A stretch of 64,000 bases of DNA, from assembly GCF_905171775.1 (NCBI RefSeq), contig NC_053492.1, positions 56,106,004-56,170,003 of the forward strand. The letters run 5' to 3'. Both the position numbers and the translations under genes were made by a program. Shown in pieces: positions 35,045 through 46,859 of this stretch. The number at the start of each line of letters is the position of its first letter. The stretch's first letter is position 1. This DNA is from Rana temporaria (lineage: Eukaryota > Chordata > Amphibia > Anura > Ranidae). The notes beneath the pieces are model-generated. The model searched no databases, was not told where the DNA came from, and saw nothing but the letters and a program-made list of their open reading frames with translations.

Positions 35045-35400
35045 TAGAGTGGGAGAATTATTGTTTTATCTCTGGAGAATTCCCTTTTTAATGTATGCTT
35101 TGCTTGCAGCAGCTGGGCTTTGCATGCTGTTGCTGAGCCTGTCATCTACTAGGACCACCAGAACAAAAAAAAGTGAGCCAGCATGTAGGGTAGGCGGGTG
35201 GTACTTCCTCCATGGTCCCCTCCTCCTTGAGCGCCAAGTGTGAGTCACATAGCAGGCCTACCCCTGGGTGGGTTCTTTGGGCTAACCCTGTGGGTTAGTT
35301 CTTTGTGCTAACCCTTGCATGTGGCGTAACAGTTTGCCCAAAGGTGTGCTCACCAATGCCTGGGACCAGGCAGGAGCTGCGGGCATCTGTAAAGTCAAAC
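35045..35400. other. Spacer, nothing recognised
   Basis: DNA between the CR1 remnant and the next TTAA element. A 17-bp stretch GTGGGTTAGTTCTTTGTGC is partly duplicated near 35275-35310. Confidence 0.45.
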
Positions 35401-35405
35401 ATTAA

Positions 35406-35872
35406 AGCGGATGTGCCAGTAAAAAAAGATATTAAAAGCCAGCAGCTACAAATACTGCAGCTGCTGACTTTTAATATTAGGACACTTACCTGTCCTGGAG
35501 TCCAGCGCCGTCCGCAGCAGAGGACGAGCGATCGCTCGTCTCTCTGCTGCTCCCCCCGCCATCCTCAGTGAGGGAACCAGGAAGTGAAGCGCTCCGGCTT
35601 CACTACGGCGCATGCGTGAGTCGCGCTGCGCCCACCGATTGGCTCACACGCTGTGTGCTGGGAGCCGAGTGTTCCCAGCACACAACGGGGGACAGACGGG
35701 AAGTCTGGAAAAACCCGTCTTTTGCCCGAGACGTGTGGCCGGAAGTGGGTGCAAATACCTGTCTTTAGACAGGTATCTGCACCCCCCTCCCCCCTGAAAG
35801 GTGTCAAATGTGACACCGGAGGGGGGGCGGGTTCCGATCAGCGTGAGTTCCACTTTAGGGTGGAGCTCCGCT
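35406..35872. mobile_element. TTAA-flanked non-autonomous element, 467 bp
   Basis: TTAA at 35402-35405 and 35873-35876. Ends AGCGGATGTGCCAG and (complement of right) AGCGGAGCTCCACC. Several nested hairpins (for example ATACCTGTCTTTAGACAGGT near 35755). Related to 45812-46184. Confidence 0.8.
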
Positions 35873-35942
35873 TTAAGGCAGCCTCCTAACTCAGAGATGA
35901 GCCATATGTGTGCAGTACCCAAAGTATGGAGTTCCTCCTTAA

Positions 35943-36495
35943 CCTCCCTGGCGGTATGATTCTTTCAGAAAAAAGGTGCTGAAAGCGGTACCATTATTTG
36001 CAAGGAAATTTGGCGTTTTATATTGTAGGTCTGTAATTTTTAGAAATAACTCACTTAAATCTGACCAAACAAGATTCTAATAGGCATCCCGGGTATGACA
36101 TTTTTTTTAAAAACAAAATTATAAATTATAATATAATAATTAATTATAACAAATAATAATATAATTATAATAAAAATTATTCAATAATGTAATCAACTCA
36201 AAATCACTGAAATTTGCTCAGTTGCAGAATTGTCGCTGTCATTTTTTTTTTTTTATGACGAATTTCCCCACAAATCGCTATCGCACAATTCTGCAAGTGA
36301 TTATAATTTATTATCGCTGTTTTTTAGCTGATCTAAAACTATTTTTGACATAAAGGGACACTTTTGGTTGCTATGGACAATCTACAGTTTAAAATAAAAT
36401 AGAAAAAGTGCAGCGCAAAACTCAAATATATAAATGATACTGGTATACTCAAACACCAATACCATAAGTGTGAATATAAATATGCAGAAAAAAAA

Positions 36496-36549
<54 letters not shown>

Positions 36550-37402
36550 TAAATACAATTCAAACAAACAGTCCAAAAGTCCATAAGTGTCAGAAGATGA
36601 GTGAATTAAACGAAAATAAATCTCCACCACGTGACAATCCACCAAAATTTTGAAGTGATCCCTCCACCGTTGTAGATGGCTACTCTCACCTTCATATATG
36701 GACCACTGAGTTAACAGATGGTCAATAAAGCAAATCAAATAGGCAGGTCATGAACAGGAACCAGGCTGATGTATTAGATCCTCATAAGACAACCAAACCG
36801 CAAAGGACAGGTGCATGTAAAGAGATAATCACATACTAAGTGCTCACTGTTGCAATGTGTGGATTTATTCTTTAAAAGAAGCAAAAGTCAGGCTACTCAC
36901 ATTTGGCCAGACAAAAAACGGCATGAAGTAACAATCTTTAGGAATGAACAGCAGATGAGCGACGTGATCATCACGCCTGAAACATCACGTCGCTCATCTG
37001 CTGTTCATTCCTAAAGATTGTTACTTCATGCCGTTTTTTGTCTGGCCAAATGTGAGTAGCCTGACTTTTGCTTCTTTTAAAGAATAAATCCACACATTGC
37101 AACAGTGAGCACTTAGTATGTGATTATCTCTTTACATGCACCTGTCCTTTGCGGTTTGGTTGTCTTATGAGGATCTAATACATCAGCCTGGTTCCTGTTC
37201 ATGACCTGCCTATTTGATTTGCTTTATTGACCATCTGTTAACTCAGTGGTCCATATATGAAGGTGAGAGTAGCCATCTACAACGGTGGAGGGATCACTTC
37301 AAAATTTTGGTGGATTGTCACGTGGTGGAGATTTATTTTCGTTTAATTCACTCATCTTCTGACACTTATGGACTTTTGGACTGTTTGTTTGAATTGTATT
37401 TA

Positions 37403-37475
<73 letters not shown>

Positions 37476-38148
37476 CTGCATATTTATATTCACACTTATG
37501 GTATTGGTGTTTGAGTATACCAGTATCATTTATATATTTGAGTTTTGCGCTGCACTTTTTCTATTTTATTTTTTACTTGCTTAGGATTTTTGCGAATTTC
37601 CCTTAGTGTTCAGCTGGCATTACCAGTGATCTGAACCCTGGGGGTCTGTATCACATAAATACACTTTTAATATCATAATTTTTTGATCTATATATTTGCG
37701 CTGATTGCACCTTGTTTTTTATATATTTTTACAATCTACAGTTTGCAGGGAAAAAGAACAGTTTTTATTATATAAAAGTACATGTAGGACACTGGGCAGA
37801 CCACTAGGGACAAGGGGGGGTGTATTTTTTACATACAGTACTGTAATCTATAAGATTACAGTATACTGTATGTATTGTGTTTGTTTACTTTTTTGAATTT
37901 GGTGCCGTTCTCCCCTCCCGTGCGTCGTAACGTCGCAGGGAACGGAGATCGGCGGCACAGGAGGACGCTGTGTGAATCGAGCGAGGTCCCGCTCGCTCAC
38001 ACAGCGCGGTGGCATCGCTGGATCCAGGGACAAGGTAAGTAAACCAAGCCTGTGGATCTAGCGAGGCAAGCCCGAGTCTGACTCGGGGTTACCGCTCGCA
38101 GCAGGAAAATCTAACCCAGAGTCAGACTCGGGAATACCGCCAGGCAGG
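35943..38148. mobile_element. TTAA-flanked element with nested palindromic insertion
   Basis: TTAA at 35939-35942 and 38149-38152 flanks inverted ends CCTCCCTGGCGGTATGATT and (complement of right) CCTGCCTGGCGGTATTCCC. Subtracting the nested insert of 1,354 bp (including one duplicated target), the element itself is about 0.85 kb. A matching unoccupied site exists at about 32285. TTAA sites indicate piggyBac-type movement (inferred). No transposase. Confidence 0.88.
36391..37730 (+). mobile_element. Retroposed unit carrying a 1.2-kb near-perfect palindrome
   Basis: A perfect 14-bp duplication (ACAATCTACAGTTT) at 36377-36390 and 37731-37744 brackets 1,340 bp. Within it, 36391-36968 and 36984-37572 are reverse complements, differing mainly in the lengths of the A/T and TA runs, around a 15-bp spacer. 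Open frames at 36738-36382 (minus) and 37214-37606 (plus) therefore start with the same predicted protein. They are low-complexity and not genes. The 14-bp duplication suggests target-primed retroposition. Confidence 0.88.
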
Positions 38149-38152
38149 TTAA

Positions 38153-39107
38153 GCTGCTTTGTCCCATGTCCTACACACATATACTGATTTATGTGTTGCA
38201 TTCAGAGGGACAGGTTGAGCCTCTGTCTACACTACCAGTCAGCGTACCTCTGTTACCTCACTCCCAGTAACAGAATGGGGTCACATGGGGTCACATCCGG
38301 CACATAGCATAGACCTCATCTGTGCACTTTATTCTTCTCTTCCCTTACCTAGTGATCAGGCCATAGATCTCTGTAATGCTAGTCCACCCCTGGCCACCAG
38401 CAGAGATGGACAGTTAGGGAGTGAGTTAGAGCATCGACCACCTCGCTACCAGAGAACCCATCACCTAACCAGGTACCACACCAATGAATGGTTGCCGTTT
38501 CTCCTTGCGAATACTTACTTGTTGAATGGACCCATGTCATAGTGATTTTACACATACCCCATATTGTGGTTGTAGAGTCAAGTTCTTCAGTCAAGCACCA
38601 AGACCTGCACCCCTTTTGAATAACTTTTAGACCAGGCTCTGAGCAGCTAAATCAACTCTTACTGTAGACCTGGCATGACATATATAACTTGCAATAACGT
38701 CAGTTTCTTAACTAAACCTAATTATGGCTGCTCCAGGTTACCTGCACAGATGAAGTCTCTTAGAAAAGTCTGTGCTTGGCTATGCTTGAACAGATAAGTC
38801 CATGTTCCTGGGTCCCTGGGCAGAATCAACATTTTAGAGCAGAACATCAGGGCCCAGCAAGCCTCTGGTTGCATGCGTTCCCCATGAGTTTCTCCACGTG
38901 TTCTCCTGGAGCCCCTTAGGATCTGGACCTCTTCTCTTTTATGGCACACAGGAGGTAGGCAGAGAAAGCCGTAAACACACCAGGAAAAAGCTGCAAACAT
39001 TAACCTTTTTCCCTTGACCTAAGCAGCCAGGTGCTAACTAAATATGCAGTAGACTACCTGCTTACAAGCAGTATCATGGTAAAATGTTGCAATACAAATA
39101 ACCTTAC
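38153..39107. other. Intron 3-4 boundary region DNA, nothing recognised
   Basis: The left 50 bp is the right flank of the TTAA element. The rest, up to exon 4, shows no coding or element signature. Confidence 0.5.
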
Positions 39108-39268
39108 CAAAACCATTGGGGAACCGACAATCCTGGCATTATCATTGACTATTGTTAAAAGCCTCAGAAGTTTTGGATCATCATAGTCAAAGCGATGACC
39201 AAGCAATATGGATACAATAATATTGGCCACAGACCCATTCATTATCATAGTGTTTTCAAATGGTTTTC
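39108..39268 (-). CDS. CYP2-type P450, exon 4
   Basis: This 161-bp exon matches the CYP2 exon 4 length. It starts in phase 1 after an ATTTTAG acceptor (the glycine is completed by the G from exon 3), reads KPFENTMIMNGSVANIIVSI and then LLGHRFDYDDPKLL, and ends ...SPMVL with a GTAAGG donor in phase 0. The NGSVANIIVSILLG helix E and RFDYDD are hallmark CYP2 positions. The next codon is TTG (Leu) at the start of exon 5. No lesions are seen. Confidence 0.95.
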
Positions 39269-39585
39269 CTAAAATACAAGTGGAGATATTACTAAGAGCT
39301 CAAAGTTTAGTAACAATAAACATAATTCTAAGCAACAGAGATCAAGCAGTTAATGCAAAAAGAAAGCAAAGAGAGGAAGGGGCTAACTTTATTGTGTCTC
39401 TCAAATGCAGAATGTATCCTGCCTAGAGATGAGAAGACCTGAAAAAAAATGAAAAATGGGGGGAAAATTTTTTCCATATTCTTTCAAATCGTTTTTTTTC
39501 CTGGAAAAAAATCTTAAAAGAAGTGTGGAATACATTATTTTACAATGATAAATAATATACAAACTGTATAACATAAAGACCTTAA

Positions 39586-40044
39586 AGGATCACTAAAGGA
39601 TTTTTTTTTTTAGCTAAATAGCTTCCTTTACCTTACTGCAGTCCTGGTTTCATGTCCTCATTGTTAGTTTTTGCTTTGAAGTTGCTGTAATTCTGCTGTG
39701 ATCTCCACACTTCCTGGTTGCCTGTTTCCTTATAACCATCATACTGGGAGCTTTTCACGATGGTCGAAGCTGTCATTACTGTGTGTCTAAAACTCCTCAG
39801 AACCAATCAGATTCATTTTAAAAACAAAACACTGCCCTGGATTTGTTTGTTTTTGTTCTGTGGGTCTCTTTACTTCACATAAACATGAAACCAGTTTAAA
39901 ACCGAAAGTGAAACTGCAGGCACATTATATGATTGAATTTAATCTATTTTTAATCATTTTTAAAAGGAATCAGTTAACTTTTATGTCTCTATACCCTGTA
40001 AACAGTAATTTCAGCAAAAAAAAATGTTTTCCTTTAGTGACTCT
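39586..40044. mobile_element. TTAA-flanked element, CACTAAAGGA family
   Basis: TTAA at 39582-39585 and 40045-40048. Ends AGGATCACTAAAGGA and (complement of right) AGAGTCACTAAAGGA. Two further copies lie at 43008-43645. Confidence 0.82.
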
Positions 40045-40048
40045 TTAA

Positions 40049-41046
40049 CCAGTTAAGCCCCGGACCAATATGCAGCCTAAAGACCCAAGGTGTTTTTACA
40101 GTTCGGGACTGCGTCGCTTTAACAGACAATTGCGCGGTCGTGCGACGTGGCTCCCAAACAAAATTGCCGTCCTTTTTCCCCCCACAAATAGAGCTTTCTT
40201 TTGGTGGTATTTGATCACATCTGCGGTTTTTAGTTTTTGCGCTATAAACAAAAATAGAGCGACAATTTTGAAAAAAATGCAATATTTTTTACTTTTTGCT
40301 GTAATAAATATCCCCCAAAAACATATATAAAAACATTTTTTTTCCTCAGTTTAGGCCGATACGTATTCTTCTACCTATTTTTAGTAAAAAAATCGCAATA
40401 AGCGTTTATCGATTGGTTTGCGCAAAATTTATAGTGTTTACAAAATAGGGGATAGTTTTATTGCATTTTTATTAATTTTTTTTTTTTTACTACTAATGGC
40501 GGCGATCAGCAATTTTTTTCGTGACTGCGACATTATGGCGGACACTTCGGACAATTTTGACACATTTTTGGGACCATTGTCATTTTCACAGCAAAAAATG
40601 CATTTAAATTGCATTCTTTATTGTGAAAATGACAGTTGCAGTTTGGGAGTTAACCACAGGTGGCGCTGTAGGAGTTAGGGTGCACCTAGTATGTGTTTAC
40701 AACTGTAGGGGGGTGTGGCTGTAGGAATGACATCATCGATCGTGTCTTCCCTATAAAGGGAATGACGCGATCGATGCGCCGCCATAGTGAAGCACGGGGA
40801 AGCCGTGTTTACATACGGCTCTCCCGGTTCTTCAGCTCCGGGGAGCGATCGCGACGGAGCGGCTATAAACAAATAGCCGCGCCGTGGTCCCGGATCGCTC
40901 CCCGAGCGGACCCGACCTCCGCATGTAGCGGGGGGGGTCCCGATCGGACCCCCCACCAGCTAATAGGCAAGGACGTACGTGTACGCCCATGTGCCTGTAC
41001 GTGCCATATTGTGGACGTATATGTACATGCGGGGGTCGGGAACTGG
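40049..41046 (+). repeat. TTAACC-family dispersed repeat, complete copy
   Basis: TTAA at 40045-40048 (shared with the element to the left) and 41047-41050. Begins CCAGTTAAGCCCCGGACC and ends GTCGGGAACTGG. It has the full family interior (CAAATAGAGCTTTCTTTTGG near 40187) and a GC-rich 3' part. Confidence 0.8.
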
Positions 41047-41050
41047 TTAA

Positions 41051-41493
41051 AGGAGAAGTCCAGCCTGAGCTTGTTTGGCTGGGTTTCTCCTATGGGTCAC
41101 AATAGTGCAATTCGTCTTGCACTCTTGTGACCCGTTTTCAGCAGAGAGCAGACCAAAGTCACTGGAATCAGTCCAGGCACCGTGTCATCATGACAATAAA
41201 GTCTGGATCTGCCAGGTGGACTGATGCCTGTCTCAGCCTCTCAGCAAGCCACTGAGAGCCTGAACCAGCAGCTCCCTGCCCCTCCACAGCTCAGCACTCC
41301 AGTGAGTGCGAGGGGGCAGAGCAGAGAGCTGTGATTGACAGGCAGCAGCTCTCTTCTCAGGGAGCTGTGAGAACTGAGCCATTGGCAGTGTTCGATCACT
41401 CGATTCTCAGTGCAGAGGCGGCGGGGGACAGATGCAACTTCGGACCGATGCTGCATCCACCTAAGTTATAATGGGGGGGAAACATATTTTTGC
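41051..41493. repeat. Truncated repeat, AGGAGAAGTCCAGCC start
   Basis: Starts at the TTAA that closes the previous element and runs into LINE sequence without a visible right end. Probably another TTAA-type element cut by the LINE. Confidence 0.5.
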
Positions 41494-42350
41494 ATCTACA
41501 ACAAAAAGGATCATTATCTCGGACTAGAGAAATGCCTTACTTTGGTAGAAAATTGGATGACGAAGAGTTACCTTAAACTCAACGGTTCGAAAACAGAACT
41601 TCTCCTGTTTCACGCTAATCGAAAGAATCATCCCTCAACAACATGGACACCCCCGCCCATTCTGGGCAAAATCATCACCCCTAGCGCCAAAGTCAAAAGT
41701 CTCAGAGTCATCTTCGACACCTACATGACAATGGATGCACAAATAGGGTCAGTAGTCAGCGGATCACATCATCTGCTGCGCCTACTACGCAGACTTATTC
41801 CCTTTATCCCAAAAAAAGACAGAGCAGTCGTGGTGGGAACAATTATCAACTCCAGACTTGACTATGCAAATCCCCTTTATCTTGGACTCCCAAAGTACCA
41901 AACCAAGCGTCTGCAAGTCGTTCAAAATACGGCTGCTCGACTTGTGACTGGGAAAAAACCATGGGAATCAATCTCACCTTCACTGAGATCCCTTCATTGG
42001 TTGCCAGTAAAAGACAGAATCACTTTCAAAGCACTCTGTCTTACGCATAAGTGTATTGTGGGAAATGCCCCACAATATCTATGCGAAAAACTAAAAGCTC
42101 ACAACCCCAATCGCGTTCTGCGATCCACCAACCAAAATCTACTCCAGATACCTAAAGCCAGGTACAAGTCCAAAGGAGAAAGAAGATTTGCGGTCCAAAG
42201 ACCTAGACTATGGAACGCTCTACCAGCCAGCATTCGGCTGGAGGAGAACCATTTAGCCTTCAGGAGAAAGATCAAAACCCATCTCTTCTGAGGACAAAAA
42301 ATAAAAAGTAATGGTCACCAAGCGCCCAGAGGCGATTCAGTTTGCATGTG
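41494..42350 (+). pseudogene. CR1/L2/Rex-type LINE ORF2 C-terminal fragment
   Basis: A long open stretch to a TGA at 42289-42291 encodes the thumb and C-terminal part of a non-LTR reverse transcriptase: NWMTKSYLKLNGSKTELLLF, NSRLDYANPLYLGLPKYQ, LQVVQNTAARLVTG, LHWLPVKDRITFKALCLTHK and RLWNALPASIR. These are typical of L2/CR1-group elements. The endonuclease and the catalytic YxDD part are missing, so it is 5'-truncated. After the stop, a short 3' UTR ends GTGCTGCGCTATATAAGTTT, like L2-type tails. It is in intron 3, antisense to the P450 gene. Confidence 0.88.
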
Positions 42351-42384
42351 CTGCGCTATATAAGTTTCTCACTCACCCTATTCT

Positions 42385-42985
42385 CAAAGCACGTGCTCCC
42401 TACATTGCGCCAGCGTAACGTAAATGATGCGGCGTAAGCCCGCCTAATTCAAAGTAGGTGGACAGTGGGCGTGATCCAACGAACGGCGCATGTGCCATCC
42501 CATGGACGCTTCCCAGTGCGCATGCCCAGGATCACGTCGGAACGAACACCTAAGATCCGTCGAATCACTGAACGTAACCTACGCCCAGCCCTATTCACGT
42601 AGTACTACGTAAACAACGTAAAATACGACGGCTGTTCCGTCGTCCATACCTTTGCATGGGATGCGCCTCCTATAGGTGGAAAAACTTTACGCCGGACGTA
42701 CGCCTTATGTAAACGGCTTATATTACTGCGACGAGCGCAAGTACGTTCGTGAATCGGCGTATTTCAGTCATTTGCATATTCGACGCGTAAATCAATGGGA
42801 GCGCCCCTTGTGGACAGCGTAAATATGCACCCAAGATACGACGGCATAGGAAACTTACGTCGGCCGGATGAAGCCTAATTTCAGGCGTATCTAGTTCTAT
42901 GGGTACGGCGCAGAGATACGACGGCACACATTTACACTTACGCGGCGTATCTGTCGATACGTCAGCGTAAGTGTTTCAAGAATCC
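42385..42985. mobile_element. MITE remnant of the TACGCCG-rich group
   Basis: The right end AAGAATCCGGGCC and a CGTAACGTAAATGATGCGGC interior match the style of 44062-44805. The left end is truncated. Confidence 0.6.
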
Positions 42986-43007
42986 GGGCCATAATAGTTA
43001 ACTGATT

Positions 43008-43645
43008 CCTTTTAAAAATGATTCAAAATAGATACAAATCAATCATATAATGTACCTGTAGTTTCAGTTTAGTTTATGCATCTGGTTTCATGCTTCTGTG
43101 AAGTACAGAGACACAGAGACAATAGAGGGCAGTGATGGTTTGTAAAACTAAAGTGATTGGTTCTGAGGGGTTTAAGACACACAGTAATCACACCTCCTTG
43201 ATTAGTGCCACAGAGAGAAAGCTCCCATGACTTTTTTCATCAGGAAACAGACTGTTCAGAACAGAGAAGGATTACAGCAACATCATAGCAAAAACGAACA
43301 ATGAGGACATGAAAACAGGATTGCAGTAAGGTAAAGGAAGCTCTTTAGCTAAAAAAAATGTTCCTTTAGTGACCCTTTAATTGAATTAATTGGGCATCAC
43401 TAAATGTGTCAGCACCAATCCAGTTTCGTTTTCACAAGCATCACTGCCCTCTATTGGCTCTCTGGCTCTGTACATCAGAGAACCAGGAAACAACAGCAAA
43501 AACGAAACTAAACTGCAGGTACATTATATGATTGTTTTTTATCTATTTGTAATCATTTTTAAAGGGAATCAGTTAACTATTATGTCTCTATACCCTGTAA
43601 ACAGTCATTTTAGCTAAAAAAAAAAAATCCTTTAGTGACCCTTTA
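43008..43645. mobile_element. Two CACTAAAGGA-family elements, head to head
   Basis: 43008-43380 is the reverse complement of the family at 39586-40044, and 43381-43645 is a second part in forward orientation, ending AAATCCTTTAGTGACCC plus TTTAA. The junction at TTTAATTGAATTAA suggests neighbouring TTAA sites. Confidence 0.7.
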
Positions 43646-44061
43646 AGTGCCCCACCATATATTTTTCCCCGATCATAAATAATTGAGGTTTCTTGTCAAA
43701 CCAAATAGGATAAGGTACCAGCTAATGTTATGTTTAAAGAGGAATGTGGCTCAGACTTTTTTCCTCTCTTGTCAGGATTGAGAAAAGGAAAAGAGATGTG
43801 TTCACAAAGTGGGTTTTGAAGCGTTTTGTAAAATTATTTTCTGTAAATATATAAATTAGTAATAATTCTCATTATCTTATTATTATTATTATTACATTAT
43901 AATAGGGCAAATATATGCATAATTAATTAATCTCTATTATTTGGATTTATTTATTTTTATAATGTATCTATTTTTTTTTTTATTATTTTATGTTTATTTG
44001 TAACTATTGATAAACATATATAAATTGAATATAGCATGTTTGTAATATTATGAAAAGTCTA
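43646..44061. other. AT-rich DNA, nothing recognised
   Basis: Runs of ATT and TA. No element or coding pattern. Confidence 0.55.
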
Positions 44062-44805
44062 AGGCCCGGTTTCACGTAGGAGATACGACGGCGTATCTCC
44101 AGATACGCCGTCATATCTCTGAGTCTGAGGCGTCGTATCTTGGCGCCTGATTCAAAGAATCAGATATGCCAGAATTTGTATAAGATACGACTAGTGTAAG
44201 TCTCCTACGCTGTCGTATCTTAACTGCATATTTACGCTGGCCGCTAGGGGCATGTACGCGGATTTACGCCTAGAAATATGTAAATCAGCTAGATACGCCT
44301 ATTCACGAACGTACGCCCGGCCGTCGCAGTAGAGATACGCCGTTTACGTAAGGCTTTTTCTTTTGTAAAGTTACCCCTGCTCTATGAGGCTTAGATGAGG
44401 CATACCAATGTTAGGTATGGACGTCGGAACAGCGTCGAATTTTTCACGTTTTACGTCGTTTGCGTAAGTCGTTCGTGAATAGGGCTGGGCGTCATTTACG
44501 TTCACATCGAAAGCATTGGCTTTTTGCGGGTTAATTTGGAGCATGCGCACTGGGATACTTTCACGAACGGCGCATGCGCCGTTCGTAAAAAGCGTCATTT
44601 ACGTGGGGTCACAATAAATTTATATAACACACTCCCACATCTTCCACATTTGAATAAGACGGGCTTACGCCGGCCTATTTACGTTACGCCTCCGCAACTT
44701 TGCTTTATGAATTCTGCACTTGCCTGTCAAAGTTGCGGAGGCGTAACGTAAATAGGATACGTTACGCCCGCACAAAGATGCGCTCTCCTACGTGAATCTG
44801 GCCCT
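44062..44805. mobile_element. Palindrome-rich MITE with CACGTAGGAGA-type ends
   Basis: Inverted ends AGGCCCGGTTTCACGTAGGA and (complement of right) AGGGCCAGATTCACGTAGGA. The interior alternates TACGCCG and CGTATCT motifs in both orientations. Same group as 42385 and 48164. No clean target duplication. Confidence 0.75.
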
Positions 44806-44959
44806 AAATGTATGAAGTTTCTGGGAGTAAGAATTCTCCTGAAACAATACATGAGGTTTTTAAGTACCACATTAATTAACTAGAGTTTAAAGAAAAAGCA
44901 ATTAAAAGCAGAGTGGGATATATTTCCCCAAACCAATATAGTTATAGTTTTTTCTTTAA

Positions 44960-45800
44960 CCACTTCAGCCCCAGAAGAATTGGCTGCCCAGTGCGATTCA
45001 GCACTGCGTTGCTTTAACTGACAATAGAGCGGGCGTGCGATGTTGCACCCAAACAAAATTAACGTCCTGTTTTCCCACAAAATCATTTGGTGGTATTTGA
45101 TCACCTCAGTGGTTTTTATTTTTTGCACTATAAACAAAAATAGAGTGACAATTTTAAAAAAATAGCAATATTTTTTACTTTTTGCTATAATAAATATCCC
45201 CAAAAAATATATATAAAAAAAAAAACCTTTTCCTCAGTTTAGGCCGATATGTATTCTTCTACATATTTTTGGTAAAAAAATCTCAATAAGCGTCTATTGA
45301 TTGGTTTGCGCAAAAGTTATAGCATCTACAAAATAGGGGATAGTTTTATGGCATTTTTATTATAATTCTTTTCATTTTACTAGTACTAACGGCGATCTGC
45401 GATTTTTATCGTGACTGTGATATTGCGGCGGACACATTGGACACTTTTGACACTATTTTGGGACCATTGTAATTTATACAGCAATCAGTGCTATAAAAAT
45501 GCACTGATTACTGTGTAAATGACATTGGCATGAAAGGAGTTAAACACTAGGGGGTGTTGAAGGGGTTAAGTGTGTCATAGGGAGTGATTCTAACTGTTAG
45601 GGGGCTGGGTTACAAGTGACATGACAGTGATCACTGCTCCCGATGACAGGGAGCAGTAGATCACTGTCCTGTCACTAGGCAGAACAGGGAAATGCCTTGT
45701 TTACATCGGCATGTTCCCGTTCTGCCGCTCCGTGACACAATTGTGGGCACAGGTACGTTGCTTTGCCTGCCTGTGCCATTCTGCCGATGTATATAGTCGT
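44960..45800 (+). repeat. TTAACC-family repeat, 3'-truncated
   Basis: TTAA at 44956-44959, start CCACTTCAGCCCCAG, family interior (GGTGGTATTTGATCACCTCA near 45089). The usual GGTTAA end is missing and the next element abuts directly. Confidence 0.7.
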
Positions 45801-45811
45801 GAGGCAGTTGG

Positions 45812-46184
45812 CATTATTATTAATCGGACACTCACCTGTCCCATTGTCCAGCGATGTGGACGAATGAAGCCTCGCTCCTCTCCCCCTCCTCTCTGCGGCG
45901 CCGGCATTGAAACTGTGGGCACCTGGCTGTGGCTTCACAGTCGGACATGCACTGCGCATGTGCGAGTCGCGCTACGCCCTGTGAATGGCCAGGCAATTTT
46001 CTGGGGCCTGTGACAAGTCCCAGAAGATTGCAGGGAAGAAGGGGGAAAGGGGAACTTCCTTCCGGTACCGCAGAGCCCTGGAAAGGAAGCCACCCCTCCC
46101 AAAAAAAATGACATGCCAAATGTGGCATGTCAGGGGGTCACCATCACTTAGAGCGGAAGTTACATTTTTGGGTGGAACTCGGCT
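45812..46184. mobile_element. TTAA-type element, left-truncated
   Basis: The right end GGTGGAACTCGGCT precedes TTAA at 46185-46188. The interior matches 35406-35872 (for example CGGACACTCACCTGTCC). The left TTAA is missing. Confidence 0.6.
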
Positions 46185-46439
46185 TTAAGTCGAAAGGTTA
46201 TTCAGGAATTAAATTTGCGATGTTAAAAATATTTTTATATAAATTGTAATACGATATTGCCCCCCAGTGGTGTTCATGGTAAGGTCCAAAAGGGCTTCCT
46301 AAATTGTGTTGTCATGGTTATATGATAATAACACATCATTTGACATCATTATTAAGTAGTAGTTACACACACACACACTTTTTGGGTGGGATAAAAGTGT
46401 ATACACATAGCCAAGAGGGGATCTTGAAATCAGACATCT

Positions 46440-46855
46440 AAAGGAGAACGAAAGGAGAGAGAGCAGGAGGACAAGGAGAGTATGCATAAATGTAGGAATG
46501 GTAGACGTGTCCTTTGGGGTTTTCTCCCTGGTGTGGAGAAAGCCTCTTAAGGGGGGAGGGGGTGAGCAGGCAAGTCAGGACACTCTCTACTTTGCAGATA
46601 GAGAAAGGAGCTGTGTGTTAGTGGGCATCCTGACACTCCTGCTCGCCCCCACCCCTCTCAAGAGGCTTTCTGCACACCAGGGAGAGAGCCTTGCATTACT
46701 GTGTGGAGTTACAGACAGAAGAACAGGAAGCGAGCATTTCTCAGAAGAAATAAGGACATTTAAAAGCAAAATGGAAGGATGAGGTAAGTGAAGGAGGACT
46801 GCACTAAGGTAAAGGAAGCTATGTAGGGAAAAAAACAATTTCCTTTACAACCCCT
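46440..46855. repeat. Foldback TTAA-type element
   Basis: 46524-46582 and 46628-46684 are inverted copies (TCCCTGGTGTGGAGAAAGCC versus its complement). TTAA lies on the right at 46856-46859. The left TTAA is eroded. The 3' part resembles the CACTAAAGGA family (GGTAAAGGAAGCTATGTAGG). Confidence 0.6.
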
Positions 46856-46859
46856 TTAA

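Noticed and set aside
36382..37606. Two identical predicted proteins on opposite strands
   Set aside because: They mirror the palindrome arms and run into TA and homopolymer tracts. There is no family signature.
41410..41493. Start of the LINE reading frame at 41410
   Set aside because: The first codons derive from the preceding repeat. Recognisable reverse-transcriptase homology begins only near 41510.
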